Positions 17,969-27,830 of a stretch of 58,345 nt of DNA are shown here, piece by piece; the first letter of the stretch is position 1; every line of letters starts with the position of its first letter. The notes under the pieces are model-generated. The model saw nothing but the letters and a program-made list of their open reading frames with translations. It made no database searches and was not told the DNA's origin. The translations under genes were made by a program, and so were the position numbers. Source of the stretch: Alphaproteobacteria bacterium (GTDB lineage Bacteria; Pseudomonadota; Alphaproteobacteria; M2410). The DNA is taken from NCBI GenBank assembly GCA_030614785.1, contig JAUWTJ010000016.1:1-58345 (forward strand), read 5' to 3'.

Positions 17969-18781
17969 ATGCGCATCCTGTTTCTGGGCGATATTGTTGG
18001 AAAGACCGGCCGCGACGGCGTGGTCAGGCTGTTGCCAGGTCTGCGCGACACGCTGGCCCTCGACTTCGTCATTGTGAACGGGGAAAACGCGGCGCACGGC
18101 TTCGGCATTACGGCCAAAATTTGTGATGAACTGTTTGAGTGCGGGGTTGATGTCATCAGTACAGGGAACCACATCTGGGATCAAAAAGAGGCTCTGAGTT
18201 TTATTGAACGCGAGGACCGGCTCCTGCGGCCGGTTAACTATCCCAAGGGGACGCCCGGTAAAGGCGCTGGCCTCTACCAGACAGCGAGCGGGGGCAGCGT
18301 TCTTGTGGTCAATGTGATGGGGCGTCTCTTCATGGATCCGCTGGATGATCCGTTCGCCGCGGTCGAGCGTGAAATCGAGGCCTGCCCGCTTGGTGCGGCG
18401 GCAGATGCCATCGTGATCGATGTCCATGCAGAAACAACGTCGGAGAAAAATGCCATGGGGCATTTCACCGATGGCAGCGTAAGTCTTGTGGTTGGCACGC
18501 ATACCCATATCCCGACGGCCGATACGCGCATCCTTGCGGGCGGCACGGCCTATCAGACCGATGCGGGCATGTGCGGCGACTATGACAGTGTGATTGGCAT
18601 GCAAAAGGAAGAAGCGGTCGCGCGGTTCATGCGTAAATACTCGCTCGAGCGTTTGCAACCCGCTGATGGCCAGGCGAGCGTCTGCGGGGTTGTTGTCGAA
18701 ACCGGACCGGACGGTCTGGCAAAGCGTGTTGCGCCGGTTCGCGTTGGCGGGTCTCTCACACAGATCATGCCGGATTGGTAG
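17969..18781 (+). CDS. ymdB: YmdB-family metallophosphoesterase
   Basis: 270 residues, the TIGR00282/YmdB family of dinuclear-metal phosphodiesterases. Metal ligands are visible in FLGDIVGKTGRD, IVNGENAAHGFG, TGNHIWDQ, VDVHAETTSEK and GTHTHIPTAD. In Bacillus YmdB hydrolyses 2',3'-cyclic nucleotides and affects motility/biofilm choices; the alphaproteobacterial role is not established. Ten bases separate it from the yeiH-like gene. Confidence 0.92.
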   Translation: MRILFLGDIVGKTGRDGVVRLLPGLRDTLALDFVIVNGENAAHGFGITAKICDELFECGVDVISTGNHIWDQKEALSFIEREDRLLRPVNYPKGTPGKGAGLYQTASGGSVLVVNVMGRLFMDPLDDPFAAVEREIEACPLGAAADAIVIDVHAETTSEKNAMGHFTDGSVSLVVGTHTHIPTADTRILAGGTAYQTDAGMCGDYDSVIGMQKEEAVARFMRKYSLERLQPADGQASVCGVVVETGPDGLAKRVAPVRVGGSLTQIMPDW

Positions 18782-18791
18782 GACAAATCTC

Positions 18792-19889
18792 ATGCCTCAG
18801 ACAGAACACGAACTTGAACGCAGGGTTCTGGATCTTGAGAAATACGCTCACCTTGATTCTCTGGAAGGTGTGACGCTTGTTGAGCCGAAACTTCCAAAGC
18901 TCACCAGTATAGCAGGCATACGGCGGATTTTCCCCGGAACACTGACGGCGATTGTTATCGCTCTGGCGGCAAGTTTTCTGGCTTCGCATTACGGCGCGCC
19001 GGTGATGTTCTTTGCACTGCTGATCGGTCTGGCGTTTGATTTTCTAAGCCAGGAAAAATCCACGCAGCCGGGCATTGAGTTTTCCGCGCGCACCGTGCTG
19101 CGCTTCGGCGTTGCCTTGCTCGGTGCGCGTATTACCTTCAGTCAAATACTGGATCTGGGTATTGGCAATGTGCTGGCGGTGATTTGCGCCGTCATTTTCA
19201 CCATTGTGTGCGGTGCGATCCTGGCGCGGCTGATGGGGCTGTCGAGGGAGCAGGGCCTTCTGTCCGGCGGTGCGGTGGCGATCTGCGGCGCCTCGGCGGC
19301 GCTGGCGATTTCCTCGGTGATGCCAAAGAGCAAGGACCTGGAGCGCAACACCATTTTCACCGTGGTGTCGGTCACGACGCTCTCGACTATTGCGATGATC
19401 GTCTACCCGATTTTCACAGGGCTCATGGGCTTTTCGGATCACGAGTCCGGGATTTTTCTGGGCGGCACAATCCACGATGTGGCGCAGGTCGTCGGCGCGG
19501 GTTTTTCGGTCAGCCAGGAAGCGGGCGATACATCAACCATCGTCAAGCTCCTGCGGGTCACCATGCTGCTGCCTGTGGTTCTGGTTTTCACCATGCTGTT
19601 CCGCAATGATAAAGGGGCCGATGGCGAACGTGCCACGACGGTGCCGACCTTTTTGATCGCCTTTGCTGCGCTGGTGGCCATCAATTCGGCGGGGATCGTC
19701 CCTGATGTCATCATGAGCACGCTCAGCGATGTCTCGCGCTGGTGCCTCATTACCGCGATTGCGGCGCTTGGCATGAAGACATCCTTCAAGGCGCTGGCCC
19801 TTGTCGGCTGGCGGCCGGTCCTGCTGGTTATGGCCGAGACCCTGCTGATGGCCGGGTTTGTGCTGGGCTATCTGCTGGTTATGGCGTAA
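18792..19889 (+). CDS. YeiH-family putative sulfate exporter, membrane protein
   Basis: 365 residues with about ten hydrophobic helices, preceded by a hydrophilic 40-residue N-terminus. Family motifs are RFGVALLGARITFSQI, SGGAVAICGASAALAISSV and GGTIHDVAQVVGAGF. This family (UPF0324/Cons_hypoth698) is annotated as putative sulfate exporters; substrate evidence is thin. The ATG at 18792 is the first good start after ymdB; upstream extension of the frame only overlaps ymdB. Confidence 0.88.
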   Translation: MPQTEHELERRVLDLEKYAHLDSLEGVTLVEPKLPKLTSIAGIRRIFPGTLTAIVIALAASFLASHYGAPVMFFALLIGLAFDFLSQEKSTQPGIEFSARTVLRFGVALLGARITFSQILDLGIGNVLAVICAVIFTIVCGAILARLMGLSREQGLLSGGAVAICGASAALAISSVMPKSKDLERNTIFTVVSVTTLSTIAMIVYPIFTGLMGFSDHESGIFLGGTIHDVAQVVGAGFSVSQEAGDTSTIVKLLRVTMLLPVVLVFTMLFRNDKGADGERATTVPTFLIAFAALVAINSAGIVPDVIMSTLSDVSRWCLITAIAALGMKTSFKALALVGWRPVLLVMAETLLMAGFVLGYLLVMA

Positions 19890-19982
19890 GCGCCGCAAAA
19901 ACCCTTGAAAATCTCGCCATTTTCGTTAGAAGCCTTGGCTTGAACCACAAAAATGTGACGCGTAATCGGGTCGGAGGAAATC

Positions 19983-20732
19983 ATGGCAGGTCATTCCCAG
20001 TTTGCTAACATCATGCACCGCAAGGGTGCGCAGGACAAAAAGCGGGCGAAGATCTTCTCCAAGCTGGCCAAGGAAATTACTGTGGCGGCCAAGATGGGCG
20101 CGCCGGATCCGGACATGAACCCAAGGCTGCGCCTCGCCATCCTGCAGGCTCGCAAGGCCAATGTGCCCAAAGACAATATCCAGCGAGCGATCAAGAAATC
20201 TCAGGCAGTTGGCGAAGCCAACTTTGACGAAATGCGTTATGAGGGCTTTGGCCCCGGCGGCATTGGCGTGATCGTCGAGGCGTTGACCGACAACAAGAAC
20301 CGCACGGCAGGCGATGTGCGCGCTACTTTCACAAAAAATGGTGGAAATCTGGGTGAGAGCGGATCTGTGAGCTTCATGTTTGACCGGGTTGGCGCCCTTG
20401 AATTCACTGCTGACGTTGGTACAGCAGACGCGATCATGGAGGCTGCTATTGAAGCGGGCGCTGAGGATTGCGAGTCAGACGAGAACGGCCACACGATTTA
20501 TTGCGAGAGTGAGGCGCTTCATGAAGTCAAGGAAGCGCTGGAAAAGGATCTCGGTGAGGCTGAAAGCGTCAAGCTGATCTGGAAGCCGCAAAACACCATT
20601 GAACTTGATGTCGACAAGGCTTCGACCCTGATGAAGCTCTATGAAGCGCTTGAAGATAATGACGACGTTCAGGCCGTCTATGCGAACTTCGAAATTTCTG
20701 CGGAAGTTATGGCCGAGTTGGCTGCGCAGTAG
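19983..20732 (+). CDS. yebC: YebC/PmpR family regulatory protein
   Basis: 249 residues with the family's N-terminal [20 protein letters not shown] and central [21 protein letters not shown]. Long considered a transcriptional regulator, YebC homologues are now also linked to relief of ribosome stalling (TACO1/YebC). It precedes ruvCAB, a conserved alphaproteobacterial neighbourhood. GGAGGAAATC upstream is a strong ribosome-binding site. Confidence 0.95.
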   Translation: MAGHSQFANIMHRKGAQDKKRAKIFSKLAKEITVAAKMGAPDPDMNPRLRLAILQARKANVPKDNIQRAIKKSQAVGEANFDEMRYEGFGPGGIGVIVEALTDNKNRTAGDVRATFTKNGGNLGESGSVSFMFDRVGALEFTADVGTADAIMEAAIEAGAEDCESDENGHTIYCESEALHEVKEALEKDLGEAESVKLIWKPQNTIELDVDKASTLMKLYEALEDNDDVQAVYANFEISAEVMAELAAQ

Positions 20733-20821
20733 CTTTTGTTCCCCTTCTGTTTCCTTTTCGGTTTCCTTTCAGCGCCGAATCCTGCAGTGTTGCGAAAAGC
20801 GCAACATGTTCGGAATGGCCC

Positions 20822-21349
20822 TTGCAAAATCCAGTCAGAGTTATGGGAATTGATCCCGGACTTCGGTTCACCGGCTGGGGCATTATTGAGTCTGATGGCT
20901 CGAACCTGCGCCATGTGGCCAACGGGACCGTGGCATCGGATGCGGCGCTGGATCTGTCCGAGCGGCTGTTGCAGCTTCATGTCGGGCTCAGTGAAGTTAT
21001 CCGCAGTTTTGCGCCTGATGAAGCGGCTGTTGAGCAAACCTTCGTCAATCGGGACGGGGCCGGGACCCTGAAACTGGGCCAGGCGCGCGGGATTGCGATG
21101 CTGGTGCCGGCGCAGGCCGGGCTACGGGTGGCGGAATACGCGCCCAACAAGGTCAAGAAATCTGTTGTCGGTGCGGGCCATGCAGGCAAGGATCAGGTGA
21201 TTGCCATGGTCAAGATGCTGCTGCCCTCATGTGATATTCATTCTGCGGATGCGGCGGACGCGCTGGCCATTGCGATTTGCCATGCGCATCATCGCGGCGC
21301 TGACGACAAGGTGGCGATGGCACTGCTTAAAGAGGTGGGCGGAGTATGA
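20822..21349 (+). CDS. ruvC: Holliday junction endonuclease RuvC
   Basis: 175 residues with the catalytic acidic residues in GIDPGLR (N-terminus), [10 protein letters not shown] and the C-terminal [14 protein letters not shown]. RuvC nicks Holliday junctions migrated by RuvAB. The TTG at 20822 is used because the first beta strand needs residues before GIDPG; the ATG at 20843 would begin directly at that motif and leave the strand short. It overlaps ruvA by four bases. Confidence 0.93.
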   Translation: MQNPVRVMGIDPGLRFTGWGIIESDGSNLRHVANGTVASDAALDLSERLLQLHVGLSEVIRSFAPDEAAVEQTFVNRDGAGTLKLGQARGIAMLVPAQAGLRVAEYAPNKVKKSVVGAGHAGKDQVIAMVKMLLPSCDIHSADAADALAIAICHAHHRGADDKVAMALLKEVGGV

Positions 21350-21960
21350 TTGGCAAGCTGAAGGGTCTGGTTGATTCCGTGGGCGATGACTGGGTCATCA
21401 TTGATGTCGGCGGCGTTGGTTATCATGTGCAATGCGCATCGCGGACGCTGGCGTCGTTGCCGGGGATTGGCGAGGCGACTTCGTTGGCCATCGAGACCCA
21501 TGTTCGCGAAGATATGATCCGGCTCTACGGGTTTGCGTCAGGGCATGAGCGCGACTGGTTTCGTTTGTTGCAAAGTGTGCAGGGGGTTGGTGCGAAAGTG
21601 GCACTGGCGATCCTGAGCACGCTGACGACAGAGGAGTTGACCAGTGCGATTGTCTTTCAGGACAAGACAGTTGTAGGGCGGGCCTCGGGCGTTGGCCCCA
21701 AGCTGGCTGTGCGGATTGTCAATGAATTGAAAGACAAGGCGCCAACGTCGGGGATTGTTATTGAAGGCGGTGTCACGTCTGCCGGGGATGCTCCGCAAAC
21801 AGATCATGCGTTGCAAATCGAGGCAGTTTCGGCGCTGGTCAATCTGGGTTATCAACAGGCGCAGGCCGCCGGCGCTGTCAGGGGGGCTTCGGGAAATCTT
21901 GGCGACGGGGCAGGGCTTGACGAGCTTATTCGTGAGGGCTTGAAACAGCTTGCGAGTTAG
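21346..21960 (+). CDS. ruvA: Holliday junction branch migration protein RuvA
   Basis: 204 residues: OB-fold N-terminal domain ([20 protein letters not shown]), helix-hairpin-helix motifs ([37 protein letters not shown]) and a C-terminal three-helix domain that contacts RuvB. Tetramers hold the four-way junction. Its ATG overlaps the ruvC stop; ruvB follows after 26 bases. Confidence 0.96.
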   Translation: MIGKLKGLVDSVGDDWVIIDVGGVGYHVQCASRTLASLPGIGEATSLAIETHVREDMIRLYGFASGHERDWFRLLQSVQGVGAKVALAILSTLTTEELTSAIVFQDKTVVGRASGVGPKLAVRIVNELKDKAPTSGIVIEGGVTSAGDAPQTDHALQIEAVSALVNLGYQQAQAAGAVRGASGNLGDGAGLDELIREGLKQLAS

Positions 21961-21986
21961 ACCCGATGAGGAGAGAGTAAGCCTTC

Positions 21987-23042
21987 ATGGCAGACGCACA
22001 AGAAGACAGGCTCCTTGACGGGGCGCCAAAATATGAAGATGCAGGCGAGACCAGCCTTCGCCCGCTTAGTCTTGCGGATTTTACGGGCCAGGCGCGGGTG
22101 CGCGAGACCCTTGAGGTGTTCATCAAGGCGGCACGGGCGCGCGGCGATGCGCTGGATCATGTGCTGTTTGCCGGACCTCCGGGGCTTGGCAAGACGACAC
22201 TGGCGCAAATCGTGGCGCGGGAACTCGGGGTTAATTTCCGGGCAACGTCAGGGCCGGTTATTTCGAAAGCTGGCGACCTGGCGGCGCTTCTCACCAACCT
22301 GCAGGAAAACGATGTCCTCTTCATTGACGAGATCCACAGGCTCTCTCCGGCGGTGGAGGAAATTCTCTATCCGGCGATGGAAGACTTTCAGCTTGATCTG
22401 ATTATTGGCGAGGGACCGGCGGCACGATCTGTACGGATCGATCTGGCACCTTTCACGCTTGTCGGGGCGACGACCCGGTCGGGCATGATCACGACGCCCT
22501 TGCGCGACCGGTTTGGCATTCCGCTGCGACTTAATTTCTATGAATATGACGAGCTGAAATCGATCATCACGCGCGGCGCATCGGTGCTCGGGATCGAGAT
22601 TGACGAGGGCGGTGCCAGCGAGATCGCCCATCGCTCACGGGGCACGCCGCGTATCGCCGGGCGGCTGCTCCGCCGTGTGCGCGATTTTGCGGCGGTGTCC
22701 GGGCACGGCGTGATTGACGAGGGCATTGCCGATGCCGCTCTTGGCCGCCTCGAGGTCGACAAGCGCGGCCTTGATCAGATGGACATGCGCTATCTTTCCA
22801 TGATTGCGGGTAACTTCGGCGGCGGCCCGGTCGGGGCGGAGACCATTGCCGCCGCGCTCAGCGAACCCAGGGATGCAATCGAGGAAATCATCGAGCCCTA
22901 TCTGATCCAGCAGGGCTTTGTACAGCGCACGCCGAGGGGGCGCCTGCTGACCGGCCAGGCCTTCAAGCATCTGGGCCTTGATGTCCCGACAGGGGTTCGG
23001 GAACAAGGCCAGCTGTTTTCTGAAGGGAATAGTGATGAGTGA
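21987..23042 (+). CDS. ruvB: Holliday junction branch migration ATPase RuvB
   Basis: 351 residues, AAA+ motor. Walker [10 protein letters not shown], Walker [10 protein letters not shown], sensor 1 VGATTRSG, arginine finger region [11 protein letters not shown], and the winged-helix C-terminus with [12 protein letters not shown]. The C-terminal end overlaps the ybgC start by eight bases. Confidence 0.97.
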   Translation: MADAQEDRLLDGAPKYEDAGETSLRPLSLADFTGQARVRETLEVFIKAARARGDALDHVLFAGPPGLGKTTLAQIVARELGVNFRATSGPVISKAGDLAALLTNLQENDVLFIDEIHRLSPAVEEILYPAMEDFQLDLIIGEGPAARSVRIDLAPFTLVGATTRSGMITTPLRDRFGIPLRLNFYEYDELKSIITRGASVLGIEIDEGGASEIAHRSRGTPRIAGRLLRRVRDFAAVSGHGVIDEGIADAALGRLEVDKRGLDQMDMRYLSMIAGNFGGGPVGAETIAAALSEPRDAIEEIIEPYLIQQGFVQRTPRGRLLTGQAFKHLGLDVPTGVREQGQLFSEGNSDE

Positions 23043-23511
23043 TCCGGACTTCACCCGGCAAGCCCCGCTGGCGGAAAATGATATCAACGGTTATCTGAGA
23101 GACGGCGAGCACCATCAGCCGGTCCGGGTCTATTACGAGGACACGGACGCCTCGGGCATTGTGTTTTATGGCAATTATGCGCGGTTTATCGAGCGCGGCC
23201 GGACCAATTTTCTGCGCCTTCTGGGGGTCCATCATCAGGACCTCTTCGCGCTCGAAGAGCCGATTGCCTTCACCGTGACACGGCTGGAGATGGATTACCT
23301 CAGGCCCGCCCGTCTCGACGATACGCTCATGGTCAAAAGTCGCTACACCAAGGTGACGGCAGCCCGCATCTTCGGGCTTCAGTCGGTCTGGCGCGGCGAG
23401 GAAGAGCTGGTCCGTGCCAGGATCCAGGCCGCCTGCATCAATCTCGACGGCAAGGCGCGGCGGATCCCCGGATATGTGGGGGATTTGATGGCGCCGTATA
23501 TTTCGGAGTAG
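23035..23511 (+). CDS. ybgC: Acyl-CoA thioesterase YbgC of the Tol-Pal cluster
   Basis: 158 residues, hot-dog fold thioesterase. The active-site segment [18 protein letters not shown] carries the catalytic Asp. In E. coli YbgC belongs to the tol-pal operon and acts on short acyl-CoA or acyl-ACP linked to phospholipid enzymes. The ATG at 23035 is preceded by GAAGGGAAT and overlaps ruvB by eight bases. Here a WD40 gene separates it from tolQ, where direct adjacency is usual. Confidence 0.92.
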   Translation: MSDPDFTRQAPLAENDINGYLRDGEHHQPVRVYYEDTDASGIVFYGNYARFIERGRTNFLRLLGVHHQDLFALEEPIAFTVTRLEMDYLRPARLDDTLMVKSRYTKVTAARIFGLQSVWRGEEELVRARIQAACINLDGKARRIPGYVGDLMAPYISE

Positions 23512-23513
23512 AG

Positions 23514-23589
23514 GGGTCGGAGCGAGCACGTGCACAGGGAAGTTCAGGGTTTTCCCATATCGGTCTTGTGCACGTGCTCGCTCCGACCC
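23514..23589. repeat. Perfect 23-bp inverted repeat (REPIN-like) after ybgC
   Basis: Arms 23514-23536 and 23567-23589 are perfect reverse complements around a 30-base loop, with a CACGTG-containing core and GGGTCGG ends. No T-run follows, so it is not a standard terminator. It begins three bases after the ybgC stop and 100 bases before the inserted WD40 gene. Confidence 0.75.
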
Positions 23590-23689
23590 GTTCTTGCGGG
23601 CTGAACCCCCTCATGCTAAAACAACTTCCTGTTGGCGGTGCGTTGTGCGTGTCGTCCGGGGGTAAGAATTTGGCGAGCGGGGGCATGCC

Positions 23690-25468
23690 ATGATTTCATG
23701 GAAGAGACTGAAACTGCTGGGCCTGGCCGCCCTGTTGCTCGGCGCCGGCTGGATCGCCGTCGATGAAATTCAGGACCGCGGCGCACTCGCCTCAAAACAG
23801 CTGGCGATGGCGGCACGAGAGGCGATTGAGCGAGGCGAACATGACCTTGCGATGTTGCTGGCGCTCGAGGGCGTTCCAGCGGGTAAGGGGCAGTTTCTTC
23901 ACATGGACAGCCTTCAGGCGCGGTTTGTGCTGAACGAGGCGCGGCTGAAGATTTCTTCAAGTGGCGGTTCGCAGACTTTGCCCAAAGTAAAAGTAGCCGA
24001 AGGTCCACTTTGGAAAACTGATACCTATGATCAACCGTGGATTCTCAAAGGGCGTGAGCATTGGCGAGATCACTCCGACTTTTCCAAAGTAGATGCCAGT
24101 GGGGAAATTGCGACCAGTCTTGATCAGGACGGCAATTTGATTCTTCTGTACCTACCTTCTTTTGAACAGCTGACCAGTTTATCGCTATTTGATCAGACCG
24201 AAGGAAGTGTTCAATTCTCCAGTGATGGGAGGAGTGTGATTGTGTTTTTAGATTCCAGAACGGAGTTAGTGTACAATTTGGGGGCAGATCGCAAGTTGGA
24301 GGGAAATGCGGATATTGCGAGGTCAAGTATCCACCATGATAGCTATTTCTTTAATAAGGCCGCATTTGTTGATGAGCGTACAATTGTTCTGTTTGAGGAG
24401 TGTTTCGATGAATTCCACATATGGGATCTGGAATCCAATACACTGGAGACAAAGACCTTTCACGATAAAGAACTGATTCATTGTAGTGAAAACCAAAGGG
24501 TTTTGATTCGCTCTGATGGTGTTGAAGATGATGAAACGGATGTCTTTGTTTACAATCTCGCTTCACGTGAAAGTTTGAGGCTTGAGGAGCCGGAAGAAGA
24601 TTGGTTCTTGTTTCACGATGAGCTCATCTTCTCAATGTACGGTCGATGGATTGTTGTGCGAAGTGAAACCCCAATAGTTGATTCCGGTAATTTGGTTGTT
24701 TGGAGTCGTGAGAGCGGCAAGTTGGTCGCGAACCTCCGTCTGGCGGAAATGACCGAATTGCTATTCTTTGGGAGCGACGGATATGTTGCCTATGAACCCA
24801 AGTCGACCAATCTTGTTGTTGGCAAGTTTTCAAGTAATGAGCAGCCGGAAAATCGCAAGATTGAGTCAGGACTGAAGTCAGTGCTCTATGTGAATCAAAC
24901 GGGTTCCCATATTATCTTCTCAAGATCAGATCATTCTCTAGTCCATTTTGACCTCGAGAGAAATGAGGTTTTGCAGGAGTTTGTCGGCCACAGTGATACG
25001 ATCCATGCTGCGGTAGTTGGTGAGGAAAAGGACGTCCTGATAACCTCATCGGCTGATGGAACTGCCAGAGTGTGGGATCTACTAAGCGGAGAAATGATCC
25101 ATACTTTGGATGGTCATGAGAACGCGCGGGGAAGTGTTCTGATGTACGACATTGAGACGGATGGCTTTCGTGAGTACATTATTGAGTACTTGCAGGATAG
25201 TCCTTGGAGAATACGGTGGTTAGGCGATGGAACTATTCTATTGGGCGAACCTGCAGCATTGGGGGTAGAAGTTTGGGACATCTCCCATGATAACGAAATG
25301 ATTGCAGAGGCCTGCGCTTCGCTTCCCCAGGGCCGCCGTAATCTCACGCCTGAGGAAAACTCCCGCTACGGCTTCAGGCCCCGAAAAAAGGGTCCCTGCG
25401 AACGCCTTGGCCCGCTCAGCCCCGATTTCTGGCGTGAGAAAGCTGAAAGCCCTGGTTTTCTGCAATAG
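23690..25468 (+). CDS. Membrane-anchored WD40-repeat protein, orphan
   Basis: 592 residues. One N-terminal membrane helix (LLGLAALLLGAGWIAVDEIQ), a short helical stretch (REAIERGEHDLAMLLALEG) and then a beta-propeller region with weak WD motifs that are clearest at VGHSDTIHAAV and SSADGTARVWDLLSGEMIHTL. The tail ACASLPQGRRNLTPEENSRYG resembles the C-terminal ends of WD40 STAND proteins, yet no NTPase or effector domain is present. The middle part is AT-richer than its neighbours: one 60-base line of it counts 43% GC against 58% for one from ruvB. It interrupts ybgC-tolQ and was probably acquired. Function unknown. Confidence 0.75.
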   Translation: MISWKRLKLLGLAALLLGAGWIAVDEIQDRGALASKQLAMAAREAIERGEHDLAMLLALEGVPAGKGQFLHMDSLQARFVLNEARLKISSSGGSQTLPKVKVAEGPLWKTDTYDQPWILKGREHWRDHSDFSKVDASGEIATSLDQDGNLILLYLPSFEQLTSLSLFDQTEGSVQFSSDGRSVIVFLDSRTELVYNLGADRKLEGNADIARSSIHHDSYFFNKAAFVDERTIVLFEECFDEFHIWDLESNTLETKTFHDKELIHCSENQRVLIRSDGVEDDETDVFVYNLASRESLRLEEPEEDWFLFHDELIFSMYGRWIVVRSETPIVDSGNLVVWSRESGKLVANLRLAEMTELLFFGSDGYVAYEPKSTNLVVGKFSSNEQPENRKIESGLKSVLYVNQTGSHIIFSRSDHSLVHFDLERNEVLQEFVGHSDTIHAAVVGEEKDVLITSSADGTARVWDLLSGEMIHTLDGHENARGSVLMYDIETDGFREYIIEYLQDSPWRIRWLGDGTILLGEPAALGVEVWDISHDNEMIAEACASLPQGRRNLTPEENSRYGFRPRKKGPCERLGPLSPDFWREKAESPGFLQ

Positions 25469-25630
25469 TGCAGAAGCCCGCGCCACGCCACTCAAACACT
25501 GGCACCCGTGGCCAAATCACCATAAAATATAAAGTTTGATACCCTATTTTGGTCAAATTGGTGGCCTATAGCGCTTTGTTATGGCCATAATGCACTCAGT
25601 AACCTTGGGGGAAGAGGGGACAGAATTACG

Positions 25631-26374
25631 ATGACTTCTGCACTATTTGTAGGCGGCGCGGCCTTTGGCGCGGGCCTTCCACTGGCTGTGACGACCGATT
25701 TCAGCCTTGTCGGGCTCTTTATGAACGCCGACATTGTGGTCAAGGCGGTGATCGTGGGGCTCGGGCTGGCAAGCCTGTGGTCCTGGGCCATTATTATCGA
25801 CAAATGGCTGAAAGTCGGCTCGCTGTCGCGCAAGGCTGACAAGTTCGAGGATATGTTCTGGTCGGGCAAGTCGCTGGACGATCTTTACAAGAACCTCGGC
25901 CACAAGCCGGCCCATCCGATGGCCGTGGTCTTTGTGTCTGCCATGCGGGAGCTGCGGCGCTCGCTTGAGCGGCGCGGTGTCGACAACGGCAAGTTCCTCA
26001 CTGTTCACGACCGGATTGAAAAGGTTATGAATGTTACGATCGCCAGAGAAATGGCATCGACCGAAAAACATCTCGGGTTTCTTGCTACCGTCGGCTCCAC
26101 GGCAACCTTTGTCGGTCTGTTCGGAACGGTCTGGGGCATCATGAATGCCTTCAAGTCCATTGCTGCGTCACAGGACACGTCTCTTGCGGTTGTTGCACCG
26201 GGTATTGCCGAGGCGCTTTTTGCAACGGCCCTTGGTCTTCTGGCAGCGATCCCGGCGGTGATTTTCTACAACAAGTTTACCAATGATCTGAACCGCTATG
26301 CGGTGCGGCTCGAGGGCTTCGCGGATGAATTCTCTGCAATCCTGTCGCGCCAGCTTGAAGAACGGGGTGCGTAA
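25631..26374 (+). CDS. tolQ: Tol-Pal system proton channel subunit TolQ
   Basis: 247 residues with three membrane helices: an N-terminal one (VVKAVIVGLGLASLWSWAII) and the paired TolQ/ExbB helices around FLATVGSTATFVGLFGTVWG and EALFATALGLLAAIPAV. TolQ and TolR use the proton gradient to energise TolA, which pulls the outer membrane in at division. First gene of tolQRAB-pal-cpoB; four bases to tolR. Confidence 0.96.
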   Translation: MTSALFVGGAAFGAGLPLAVTTDFSLVGLFMNADIVVKAVIVGLGLASLWSWAIIIDKWLKVGSLSRKADKFEDMFWSGKSLDDLYKNLGHKPAHPMAVVFVSAMRELRRSLERRGVDNGKFLTVHDRIEKVMNVTIAREMASTEKHLGFLATVGSTATFVGLFGTVWGIMNAFKSIAASQDTSLAVVAPGIAEALFATALGLLAAIPAVIFYNKFTNDLNRYAVRLEGFADEFSAILSRQLEERGA

Positions 26375-26377
26375 ACC

Positions 26378-26812
26378 ATGGTTGCATCAATTTCGAAGAA
26401 GGACGGTCGGGGGCGCTCGCATAGCCGGCCGATGAGCGAGATCAATGTGACGCCGTTTGTCGATGTCATGCTTGTGCTGCTTGTGGTTTTTATGGTCACA
26501 GCGCCGCTGCTCGCAGTCGGTGTGCCGGTTAATCTGCCGGATACGAAAGCGCCGCCTCTGACGGCCAGTGAAGAGCCCTTGACGATTACGATCGATTCCG
26601 GCGGGCAGATTTTCCTGCAGGAAACCAATATCGAGCTGGGTGAGCTGGTGCCGCGCCTGCTTGCTATTGCCGAGAACGGCTATGAGGAACGGATCTATAT
26701 TCGTGCGGACCAATCAGTTGATTACGGGACGGTCATGGTTGTTATGGGCCATGTGAACGCTGCCGGGTTTACCCGTCTGGGCCTCGTCAACGATCCAGCG
26801 CAGACGGAGTAA
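26378..26812 (+). CDS. tolR: Tol-Pal system protein TolR
   Basis: 144 residues, ExbD/TolR family. A single membrane helix contains the essential Asp in VTPFVDVMLVLLVVFMV, followed by a periplasmic domain. The N-terminus is basic (KKDGRGRSHSR). It starts three bases after tolQ and ends four bases before tolA. Confidence 0.95.
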   Translation: MVASISKKDGRGRSHSRPMSEINVTPFVDVMLVLLVVFMVTAPLLAVGVPVNLPDTKAPPLTASEEPLTITIDSGGQIFLQETNIELGELVPRLLAIAENGYEERIYIRADQSVDYGTVMVVMGHVNAAGFTRLGLVNDPAQTE

Positions 26813-26816
26813 GTGC

Positions 26817-27695
26817 ATGCGCTTTGGATTCTTCCTTTCTGTGCTTGCCCATGTCGCCATTGTCATGGCTGCGGTGGTGACGCTGCCGTCGATGTTTGAC
26901 GGGGCGGAAGAATTCCAGATGCTGCCTGTTGAAATACTCGAAATTGGTTCGGAGACAAATGTTCGCGCTGCGGCTCTTAAAATTGCCGAGGCGCCCGAGC
27001 CCGAACCTGTCAAGGAAGAAGAGCCGAAGTTTGCCGAGGCGCCGCCGCCTCCACCGCCGCCAGCCATGAATGAGCCCGTCGCCGATGACGCCATGCCGGC
27101 TCTGGCAAAGGCGAGCGATCCAAAGCCCAAACCGAAGAAGGCCGAGAAGACGTCGGTGAAAAACACCATGCCAAGGCGCAAGCCTAAACCTCCGGCCCCT
27201 CAGAGTAAGGATGAACTCGATCTGGGCGAGTTGCAGGCTCTGCTCGACAAGGCTCCAAAAGATGAGCCGAAACCTCAACCGCAGCAGTCGGACGATGCGC
27301 TGGATTCTCTTGATGATTTTCTGGCCGAGGATCAGGCAGATCTGCCGCGCCGCGCGATTGGTCTGGGCGATGGACTGACAATCAGCGAGGTTGATGCGCT
27401 CCGGCAGGAAATGCAAAAGTGCTGGCGGCCCCCGACGGGTGCGGCCAATCCCGAGGAGTTGATCGTCGAGCTCAGAATTTTTCTGAAAGAGGACGGGTCT
27501 CTTGTGCGAGCGCCGCGGATCGAACGGTCAGGCACTTCGACATTTGGCAAGAATTCCTTCACAATGGCAGCAGAAGAGGCGGCGCGCCGGGCTGTGGTGA
27601 TGTGCGCGCCGTATGATTTTCTTCCTGCCGACAAATACGAGCGGTGGAAGGAAGTAACGGTTACTTTCGATCCGGCCAGTATGGTTGGTTATTGA
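26817..27695 (+). CDS. tolA: Tol-Pal system protein TolA
   Basis: 292 residues: N-terminal membrane helix (FFLSVLAHVAIVMAAVVTL), a long Pro/Lys/Glu/Ala-rich periplasmic linker (about 55-170) and a C-terminal TolA/TonB-type domain with EMQKCWRPPTGAANPEELIV. TolA spans the periplasm and contacts TolB-Pal. Shorter than the E. coli protein, as is usual in alphaproteobacteria. Confidence 0.92.
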   Translation: MRFGFFLSVLAHVAIVMAAVVTLPSMFDGAEEFQMLPVEILEIGSETNVRAAALKIAEAPEPEPVKEEEPKFAEAPPPPPPPAMNEPVADDAMPALAKASDPKPKPKKAEKTSVKNTMPRRKPKPPAPQSKDELDLGELQALLDKAPKDEPKPQPQQSDDALDSLDDFLAEDQADLPRRAIGLGDGLTISEVDALRQEMQKCWRPPTGAANPEELIVELRIFLKEDGSLVRAPRIERSGTSTFGKNSFTMAAEEAARRAVVMCAPYDFLPADKYERWKEVTVTFDPASMVGY

Positions 27696-27743
27696 ACGTG
27701 TTTGGTTTTGAGTAGTTTCATGGTTTTGACAAAGGGTAGAGCA

Positions 27744-27824
27744 ATGCAATTGGCAGATTTGAAGATGGCGCGGAAAAGCTTTGCAAGGGGGCTCGCTGCA
27801 GCAGCGGTTCTGGGACTTTTGTAA
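27744..27824 (+). other. tolB signal-peptide leader frame ending in an in-frame TAA
   Basis: From the ATG at 27744, with AAGGG twelve bases upstream, a frame encodes a basic start followed by the hydrophobic core ARGLAAAAVLGLL and then stops at TAA 27822-27824. The same frame continues through [17 protein letters not shown] into TolB. If the TAA were a sense codon, this would be one ordinary signal peptide with an ARA-EE cleavage site. It is thus either a nonsense mutation, a sequencing error or a read-through/reinitiation case. Confidence 0.7.
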
Positions 27825-27830
27825 TCGGTT

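Noticed and set aside
17429-18793. A 454-codon minus-strand frame opposite the cyclo-ligase and ymdB genes
   Set aside because: Both plus-strand genes carry full family motifs; the antisense frame crosses a terminator and has no recognisable product.
23514-23589. Reading the long inverted repeat as a simple terminator of ybgC
   Set aside because: No T-run follows either arm, and the 30-base loop is too large for an ordinary terminator.
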